In this document: positions 55,831-64,000 of the stretch, piece by piece
Numbering within the stretch: the first letter of the stretch is position 1
How the letters are laid out: every line of letters starts with the position of its first letter
NCBI GenBank assembly: GCA_947034885.2
Contig: OX344749.2
Location: forward strand, 5,657,501-5,721,500
Length of the DNA stretch: 64,000 bases
Direction of reading: 5' to 3'
Source: Thuidium tamariscinum
Taxonomy: Eukaryota; Streptophyta; Bryopsida; Hypnales; Thuidiaceae
Program-made: the position numbers and the translations under genes
The notes under the pieces: model-generated
Seen by the model: only the letters and a program-made list of their open reading frames with translations
Databases searched by the model: none
Told to the model about the DNA's origin: nothing

Positions 55831-57724
55831 CACCAATGGTATGTGTTCTTGACATTATATAGAATAAGATTATTATATTGTTTCTAAAAATACATCTTTT
55901 ATTTTGAGATTATAGGAGAAATAAAAGGCAACTGTGCATGATGGAGAGTATGGTAGGGAGGCGTGTAAAAACAACCCAAGACTAAAAGATTATCCATTAG
56001 TTTCATGATTATTTTTATTTATTTATTTGTGAGTGCATAAAAATAACTTTTTGCATATATAAAAGAAAATCAAATATAATTTTCTTGCAAAGTAATTTAT
56101 ATTTTCCAAAGTCTATTTCAAGGCAAGCCCCTTGTATTATTGTTAAAATGGTATGAAATATGTCAAATTTGCACATGAACACCACTATTTTAGTGAAGTT
56201 CACCATTTTTTTCCTTTAATCTTACAAATACACCAAAGTATCCATCACTTTGATGCAATATGCAAAAGTAATGATTGAAGGGCCTAAGTTTCATTATGAA
56301 AGGTTTTATAATCACTTCTTGAAAAATAGATGTTTATCAAATTTGTTTCAAAGCATAATCATCATTATTATACTTGTTCAATTTTTATTTGTTCTTCTTT
56401 AGTTATAGAACAACATTTGTTTGGTTTTTGTAAGTAGGCAATGTTATAAAAAGTCAAAGAAAAAATCATCAAATTGCTTCTTTGACATTAGATATATTAA
56501 CATTGATTAATTACAATCAATATTAATTATGCTTGTAATTTTTTTAAGTTAATTTTTTAAATTTCATATCTTAAACAGGTTGCAACATTTTTAGGCTTTT
56601 TTAAAAATTATCAGTTGTTGATCTTGTACATGGTGTTTTTTGCAATCACTTTTGAAGAAGACAAAAAATCAATTTGAAGATTTTAAAGATGATTTGTCTT
56701 CTAATTTCAAAAGATTGCAAGGTGTTGGGGATGAGTTTTTCGAGGATTGGGAGGAGTGGGTGGGTAGAAAAGGGCCAACTCCCTTGATAATTCAAACCAT
56801 ATTAATTCTTTCACTTAGGATAGAAATCATGTAGTTTATGGGTTCACTTCATCAAACCAACCTTGTTTGTGTAATGGTCTTTGCAAGGGAGAAAATACAA
56901 ACCGTGCTCTTATTTTGTTTATATAATAAAATCTCGTATTGATCCTTACTAATTAAGATGAAGAAATCATTGTATTGTTCTATTGCAAGGCAAATTGTTT
57001 TTTTAAGTCATAGTTTTCATTTATTTCTAGTGATTCTTAGAATTATAACTAGATTTGCTCTTAGTCTATGTAGTTTAGTTTTGGGCGTTGGCAAATTTTC
57101 CATGTCGTTGTACCCAAATGATAGCTCAATATCAAACCTCTCCCAAATATCCATCCTTAAGAAATTGCCAAGACTATTGAGACTTGATATTGGGCTATAA
57201 ATTGGATACAACTACATGTACAGAGGAGAACTTTGTCATCATAACAAAAATGTATATGTGAAATTCAAGCCATGCAACATTTTGGATGTTTTTGGTACAC
57301 TATTGGCAATCTAGTGGTACCCCCTTTTGCCAAACTTACTATTCACATAATTCCATTGAATATGCTCAAAATGAACGTTTGAAGTTGTTTTTGGGACACT
57401 CATCATTCCATACTACTTGATTTCTTGCTTGATCTTCAATTGCCATTGCAAAAAAATTTTAGTATCTTCCAAAGGTTCTCTAAGGAATGGTAGATAGTTC
57501 ATAAAAGAAATCCAAATTATTGTAAGATTTTCAATTATTCATTTTTCATTTGTTATAAAGTTGAAGTGCACTTCATTGCAATGGAATTGCAATTTGCAAC
57601 TTTAAAATCAGTTCATTTTTTACCCTACAACTCTACAAAAGCTTTCTAAAGTTATCTAAAGTTGTTGAACTTTCTATTTGGTGAAAATTCACTGAAGAAT
57701 TTGTGAATTATTAAATGAGATATA
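55831..57724. other. Interval between the two long direct repeats
   Basis: No reverse transcriptase, integrase, gag or other recognised domain. One 64-codon frame at 56640-56834 is acidic and uncharacterised. A possible 77-bp MITE family A fragment lies at 56130-56206. Confidence 0.4.
56130..56206. mobile_element. Possible very short MITE family A copy
   Basis: TGTTAAAATGGTATGAAAT on the left and ACCACTATTTTAGTGAAGTT followed by CACCAT on the right resemble the inverted ends of the family with almost no interior. No duplication is seen. Confidence 0.35.
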
Positions 57725-58310
57725 TCTTACTAAATCCACTAATTTTTATACCTCATTAGCATGGACGGAGTTCTTCTATAAAGTAGGGTACAACAATAAT
57801 TAGAACTACCATTGAATCATTTCAAAAAACTTTGTATGAAGTGAAATGAATTTGTCATTTTATGTCTCACTTAACTAGCATTCAATTTTAATACAATCCC
57901 AATGTAGCATACCAAATTTTAGCTTCAAAAAACTAAAATTTCATTTTTGGTGAATTTTTAAGGTCAATTCTCATAGTTCCACATACTAATTTATTGAAAA
58001 CAATTGATGATGAGCTTTTTTAATTTGATTGCATATGTATATAGGAGACATCCCAATGCCTGTCTTTCATGTTAAAAAATACCCCATTAAGTAATAAAAA
58101 TATGATCTATGAAGTGTTCAATATCAATTAGAATTTATAAAATAAATATCTTTATGTTTTAAATAAAGTTTGGCAAAAAATGTACCATCATGCTCAAAGG
58201 TACAAAATTAGTCATAGCGCAAGGTTCAAACATCCAAATCTAACTTAAATCTATTTTTTTAGCAACAATGTTGCTCAAAGAACAACTTGAATTGTTTTCA
58301 TACCCAACTA
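57725..58310 (+). repeat. Long direct repeat, copy 2
   Basis: Partner of 55245-55830. A shorter fragment of the same repeat family occurs around 47880-47950. Confidence 0.75.
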
Positions 58311-59607
58311 TATTTTGCAGTTAATGTAGATTGTAATAATTACTAAGAGTAAACATGCCAATCACCACATAGACAAGATTCAAATCCTTCTCCACATAAA
58401 TATAGAGACTTGCATGTTTTGAAATTTGGTATGATTATTAAATGTCATGTTGAGATTCACCTCCAAAAACAAAATGTTAAAAGATTTCTTTCCACAAATT
58501 TTATTGCCACTTAAAAGTGATGAAGCTCAAATTTAGTCAGAAATTCTTTGCATCCCTTCACTACACATTGTTTGGGCATTGGGCAATAATATAAAATTTG
58601 TTTCCCATCATAGTTGTATTGGTAGTTGAATTGTGAGATGAGTGTTTGATAATTGAAAGAGTTTGTTGTGGAGTTTTTGAATCTGTGCCATAAATGTCTC
58701 ATTTACTATAGCTCTTTTTAAATTAATAGAATACCTACATTTACACAACAATGTGATGTGACACTCTGCACTAACAATCATGGCTCTTCTCTCTCTTCAA
58801 GTTTCAATTGTTGTCTTTAAATTAGACTGAGGTATGCAATCAATTCAATGCGATGATCACATTGAGAGTTGAAGATCTCAGTGACAAAATAATAATGCCA
58901 TCTTCTAGTCTTAAATCACATGAATTCATTTAGACTTCTAATCACAATTATGCTCTAACTTACATTTAGGCCGGTTGTCTACTATATATGATGAACTCCT
59001 TTAGTTCATTCACTTGTAAATGTTAGCATTTGATCTCAATTGTAAGACAAACTACATTCATGTTGTTTTGAATCCTGATTTTCTAAGCCTTTTGGATAGT
59101 TCATTTCATGGTTTCTTATACATCCTGCATCCTTCAATGTGTAGTTCTAAATTGGTTGAACATGAAATCTAGATGGTTGATTGGATTTTAGATCTATTGT
59201 TTTGACAATTTGTTATATTCATCATTGGAAAGTTAGGATGGACAACATAACTTAGTTTGCCATAAAAGATAATTTACATTGCACTGATGGCATCATCAAA
59301 AAAAAGTTTATCACTTAAGGTAGGGTAGGTCGGTAGGGTATTCTAGAGTATGTTAGGGATGCATGGCTTTCTTGCAAAGTTAATCCTTAAAATTTTCAAT
59401 GACTTTCAAGGTGTTTTGGATCCCAATTTTGTAAGTTACAAAGAGTTGAAGCTCAAAAGGCAATTTAGGCAAAATTAATTATACGATCTTGTAGGAAGCT
59501 AAGTCTTTATTATCCCTACAAAGTTTGGTTTCAATTCAATTCATAGATTGCAAGGTTATGACAAAATTACTTCAAGGAAATCCAAATTTTGGAGTAACTA
59601 AATGTGC
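58311..59607. other. AT-rich intergenic DNA
   Basis: No gene or repeat boundary recognised. Confidence 0.5.
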
Positions 59608-60489
59608 TTTGGGGTGATTGCAAGAGATATCTATTTTATGTCACATGTCACAAGTTGCCTTTGTTTTTTGGTCATAAATTTTGGATTCTTTCTCCAAATG
59701 AGTTGCAACTTATTAAAAAAAAAGGTATTGATGACTACTATATACCTTGTCTAATTTTTTGAAATTAAAAAAAAGAAAATTTAGTGTCCAAAAATAGCCC
59801 CCAATTTTAAAATATAGTACTCAATTTTTTTTTGAGCAAAGTAGTACCTAAAGAAATGAATTTGGAGTTGAAATTGGGAAGAGATGGTCTTCTAGTACAC
59901 TTGCAACTATTTTTAAAGGAATTTCAAAAATAATTAATTTTATATGGTCTAGAAGTCCACAAAATGAGATTCATTCAACTAACATTCTAAAACATGTAAA
60001 ATATTATTTTGGTGGTTCTTTTGGTAAATGACCATCTTCAATCACTAGAAGAAAAACATGTCCTATACAAGTAGCCTTTGCAACTACAAATTGTCCACAA
60101 TGACTCATATGTAGTCATTGCACGAGTCATTGTGGACAATTTGTAGTCACAAAGGCTATTTATATAAAACATGTTTTCTACTAGTGCATAGATTTTTTAC
60201 AAATGGAGATTTTACATTTTATTTATTAAATATTTTTTCCTATTTTTATTAAATTTAAACATCAAAGTATCTATTTTCTTAAGATTTGGTGCTTTTCTAA
60301 TTCTCCTACTTAGAGAATTTTCCTATCCTTTTCCTTTATTGTTTATCTTAATTTTTTGAAGGTAATAAGGTATATATATTTCCTGTATTTATTTTAATTC
60401 TAATAATTAAAAATTAATTAAATACTCTAGAAAAAATCATGTGTATCATTAAAAAAAATAATACACGTACTTCTTATAATCACCCTTTG
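59608..60489. mobile_element. Element family B, copy 2, with nested MITE
   Basis: Element 59612-60485 begins GGGTGATTGCAAGAGATAT and ends TTCTTATAATCACCC, and is flanked by TTTG at 59608-59611 and 60486-60489. It is 874 bp long; without the 144-bp insertion at 60043-60186 it is 730 bp, close to the 721 bp of copy 1. Internal sequence (TTCTCCTACTTAGAGA) is shared with copy 1. Confidence 0.87.
60043..60186. mobile_element. CACTA-type foldback MITE (144 bp)
   Basis: Begins CACTAGAAGAAAAACATGT and ends ACATGTTTTCTACTAGTG. Almost the whole element is one inverted repeat around a short loop near 60114, including ACAAATTGTCCACAATGACT and its complement. CACTA termini assign it to En/Spm-type elements. 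The flanking duplication is unclear. Confidence 0.85.
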
Positions 60490-63173
60490 ATTGGTTCTTT
60501 TGGACATAGAAAGTTGTCATCCTAAGCTCATTCTCAAGATAACTAAGTTCCACATGCATGGAAATAAGTCTGGTATTTTTAGGACTAAAAATGAGTGAGA
60601 AAATGCTCGTGTAGTAATCACTTCATTGTTAAATTTCAAAAAAATGAGATAAACAAAACATTTGTCAAATGAAAGAACACAAAAAAATACACACAATAGG
60701 AAAAAAAAAGTTTCAAGAACATCTTCAAATCCAAATGCAAGATGTGTATTCTTATGGTTATTGCTAGATACAAACCAAGAAAAGGTAGAAAAACACATGA
60801 CTCCGCCTTATTGTCTAGAATTCCCTATCGGTCGATTCTTTGATTCTTTACTTCTAGACCACACATCTTTTAGAATATTTTACAAATTCAATAGTGAATC
60901 TTCTTCTAAATCTAATTACACCACTTCATAGCTAACTTTATTCACTTAAGAATGAGCTCAAGAATAAGTGACTTTTCACATTTCTAAGTCTAGAATTGGT
61001 CGTTCTAAAAATAAATTGAGTATACTATGGTTGATGAAAATTTTAGGGGTTAAAGTCTTAAAATTTTCAGCCTCTGAGCAAAAATGGTTATGGAATTTTG
61101 ACACTTTCTAGGGTCAATATTCTCTCATCTTTGCCTAGAAGGATATGTCCTTCAAGAACTTTGAAAAATGTTGTATGGATTGCACCACAAAATGTTGCTT
61201 TAGTAGAATTTGAAAAAGTTGTTCAGATGATTTGATTATATACAAGATGTTATGTTTTCCATCTAAAATGGACCATGATGATATGGCACAACGTCACATC
61301 TACCTCTTTTTTTTAATTCAAAGCCATTCATAATTTGTATACTAAATTGAGAAGACAATTCTTTATATACATATAAGGTTGTCAAGGGTAAAACAAACAA
61401 TGTCAAATAAGTAAATTAATTCATAATGAAAACAAGCCTGTCCGATGCCCTAAATCCTAAAGTCATTGTTCTACGAAAGACTTGGGTGGTAGTTCTTGCC
61501 CTTTGTTTTGTCACGGTTGTGTTCCTACAAGGCCACAATCTTGTAGGGTCATGATCCAACCACTTGCATGCTTGGCTAGGTTCCATAGTCTAGGCCATGA
61601 ACTATATTAAGCCATGTCACTAGAACCAGTGTCAAAGTGAGGATTTAACATCTTGCAAATACTATCTCTAGCTAAAGAGTATTTCCCCTTATAAAATGCA
61701 ATTGTTAGTGTAATGAAATCATTCTTGAAATAGCCTACCTATAGGTAGTCACCTAGAGCTAGGCTATAGAAGCACATTGGAAATTCATAAGTAGCAAGAG
61801 GACTACTAGAAATGTAGGCATGAAAATTTTCAAGTATTCTTCAATCATTCACATTTCATCCCAAAAAGAAGTCAAGAAAGACTACTATACTTTGAAATGG
61901 CTTTGAAATTGAAATCAATGTTCATTTGAATTTGTAAGTTTGCAATTAATCTAATAAGATGTATTCACTTTGCTTCTCATGTAGCTTTTATAGTTTCATG
62001 TTCAAATCATAATCAACTTCAAACATCTTATATCCTTCATTCTATATCTCAAATGTTTAAGTTGATTGAAAATTTAACTCCAATAGGATGAATCAAAGAA
62101 GAAAAGTAGGATAAGGTGTACTCTATTGATTATTAACCTTATAATAATGCGGCAACCTAAACGTGTCTAATGGATGACTTTTTAAGTCAATGTGAAAATG
62201 AATAATGCACTATCTATTGGTCTAAAAATCAAATCATTTTTAAGTGACTTCCTTAATCATAAATTGGTGTCTTTTCTAGATTAATTAACCTTGTGAGGAT
62301 GTTTTATATTTAAAAGGTTTGATGGATGGCTTCAATGTTAAATGTAGAAACAAGTAATCTTGCTACTAGTCCAATAATCAAAATATTTTGGTGGCTACCT
62401 TTGTCATAAAGGGCCACATCTTTCTAGGATTAAACTTACTTATTGGAGGTCAAATGAAAATCATACAATGAATGTTTTGAGTTAGATTTCAAGGATATTT
62501 CTAGTGTTCAATTGATAAAATACTTTGCACAAAACTCATTCATTGAGTGGTTCATTGATATTTCTAATATATTAGTTTCATCATAAATACTAAAGACTAT
62601 TGCATTAGAGAGCCTCTGAAATATGCATAATTCTAAAATTACAAAACTAATACTCTTGGTTATTGATTCAGTAGAAACCTTTTACATTGTACAATTTAGT
62701 AAGTAACAAGATTGATTTGCACTATAGTCATGTGGAATTAAAAGTTGATACATATGAACACATAGTACATGATTGACAAAAGATGAAAGTCACTACAATT
62801 TGCAAACCTAGTTTGGTAACTTTCCACATTTCCACAATCTAGAATGTCAAAAAAAATTGAAGAAGAGAAGAGCTTTATAAGGTCTATTATGAATTACCAA
62901 GCTACACATGAGTTCCTTTAGGGCCTTGAATATTAAGCACCTACAAAGGAACCCCTAATACCACATATTGTACTATCCTTATGAGGCACATCCATCTTTG
63001 CCCCCTAAAAATTGAAGTACTAGCCACCACCTACTCCTTAACGTATACAAGGACCTAGCATTATGTATAGCATTTCTATTCTCCTATAAAATATAGCCTA
63101 AAATGTACCTTATAAGTTTTCAACTTGTTCAATTGTATGATGATATCGCTAGCATTGATATTGCAATTTGCAA
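60490..63173. other. AT-rich intergenic DNA and 3' flank of the LRR gene
   Basis: No exon, RNA gene or repeat boundary recognised. The part nearest 63173 presumably includes the 3' UTR of the gene that follows. Confidence 0.5.
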
Positions 63174-64000
63174 TTAAGAAAAAATGCCAAGTGGAGGTGA
63201 TCCAAGCTCCTTCTCTTCCCATTCACCCTTCTTCCAAGCAAGCCAAGAGTTTGGAACCAAATAAGAAGGTCCTTGGTGCTTTAGAACCTTTTGCCTAACA
63301 AAGTCCAACCTAATTGCCCCTGTCTTAAGGTTTGAAAAGCATACAGGGTGCAACAAAGGCAATTTGGCCAACATTTGAATATCTTCCTCATAAAGTTTTA
63401 GTTTAAAACACTCATCAAGTTTGAGTTCCTCAAGGCTCCTCAACTTATTCAAGTTTGGTAATTGTTCTAGACACCAACAATAACGTAGGTCAAGGGATCG
63501 CAACACAGGTAAATCACCAATTCTAAATTGAGTCAATTGCCTACTCCGTGATAAGTCCAAAACTTGTAAGTTCTCAAATCCATTCAAAAATGGTGCCTCA
63601 ATAGAGTCAATAGGTCCCTTGAGTGAATAATGAAGCTCTTGAATCTGGTGAGGAATGCAAAGTTCTGGTAGCCTTCCGTCCCCATCTAATTTCAAGGATT
63701 GCAATTTGGTCAATTTCAACAAACTTGGCAATCCTTCTAAAGGACAACCATCTAGGTGTAAATGCTCTAAGCCAATAGCTTGACTTAACCCTTGAATAGC
63801 AACCGAAATATCAATAACTAAACAATTCCATGTAATATAAAGGGACTTAAGTTTAGATGCCTCATTTGCAAAAAATTTCAATATAGTTCGCTCCATCCAA
63901 GGAAAATTAAGATTCAAACTATCTAGGGACAAACAACTACTCAAATCTAATAGTTCTCCTACGTACACACCACATAGTGATAGTTTACACAAGAGGTTGC
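63174..64000 (-). CDS. Leucine-rich-repeat tail of an NLR-like protein, partial
   Basis: Open to the right window edge; only the last ~275 residues are visible, ending at TAA (63174-63176). Irregular plant-type LRRs of about 22-24 residues are clear: LEHLHLDGCPLEGLPSLLKL, LQSLKLDGDGRLPEL, LQVLDLSRSRQLTQF, LRSLDLRYCWCLEQLPNLNK and LEELKLDECFKL. The last ~55 residues are a non-LRR tail (NSWLAWKKGEWEEKELGSPP). This LRR pattern is typical of intracellular NLR immune receptors. The nucleotide-binding and N-terminal domains would lie outside the window, so the subclass is unknown and a non-NLR LRR protein is possible. Confidence 0.75.
   Translation of the reverse strand, partial: NLLCKLSLCGVYVGELLDLSSCLSLDSLNLNFPWMERTILKFFANEASKLKSLYITWNCLVIDISVAIQGLSQAIGLEHLHLDGCPLEGLPSLLKLTKLQSLKLDGDGRLPELCIPHQIQELHYSLKGPIDSIEAPFLNGFENLQVLDLSRSRQLTQFRIGDLPVLRSLDLRYCWCLEQLPNLNKLRSLEELKLDECFKLKLYEEDIQMLAKLPLLHPVCFSNLKTGAIRLDFVRQKVLKHQGPSYLVPNSWLAWKKGEWEEKELGSPPLGIFS

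Overview
The window looks like nuclear DNA of a land plant, probably a seed-free one such as a moss. The basis is plant-type B3 transcription-factor genes, GT-AG introns, a plant NLR-type leucine-rich-repeat tail, a low-GC intergenic background and very low gene density. The species cannot be named from the sequence. No rRNA, tRNA, CRISPR or bacterial-type signal was recognised.

About 3.2-16.4 kb holds a tandem array of ~3.6-3.9 kb units. Each unit carries one three-exon, two-B3-domain gene on the minus strand. Three units are intact (316-319 aa) and the fourth has decayed. A fifth, intact copy (315 aa) lies at 21.3-22.6 kb on the plus strand, head-to-head with the array. Paired TGACG-type motifs are kept about 0.6-0.8 kb upstream of the four intact genes. 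Next comes a COQ11/NDUFA9-like atypical short-chain dehydrogenase gene (24.3-25.1 kb, minus). Pieces of its 3' end recur at 23.1-23.7 and 16.5-17.3 kb.

About 30.3-38 kb carries two divergent multi-exon genes. One is a nine-exon, 846-aa transposase of apparent Plavaka type (CMC/CACTA-related). The other is a five-exon, 359-aa protein of unknown family. Both read through cleanly once spliced, so this may be a recently active DNA transposon with an accessory gene; its terminal repeats were not found.

Two paralogous two-exon genes (38.9-40.5 kb minus, 411 aa; 49.4-50.8 kb plus, 396 aa) encode ubiquitin-like folds ending in RLRGG, then a cysteine-rich zinc module and a C-terminal RING finger. The last feature is the C-terminal LRR part of an NLR-like protein running off the right edge.

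The remainder is AT-rich repeat DNA with several small transposons whose structure can be shown: an ATGG/CCAT MITE family with 4-bp duplications (one copy proved by empty sites in sister units), a ~0.72-kb family with GGGTSATTGCAAG ends, an 88-bp palindromic hAT-type MITE, a TTAA-flanked MITE, a PIF/Harbinger-type MITE, a CACTA-type MITE and nested insertions.
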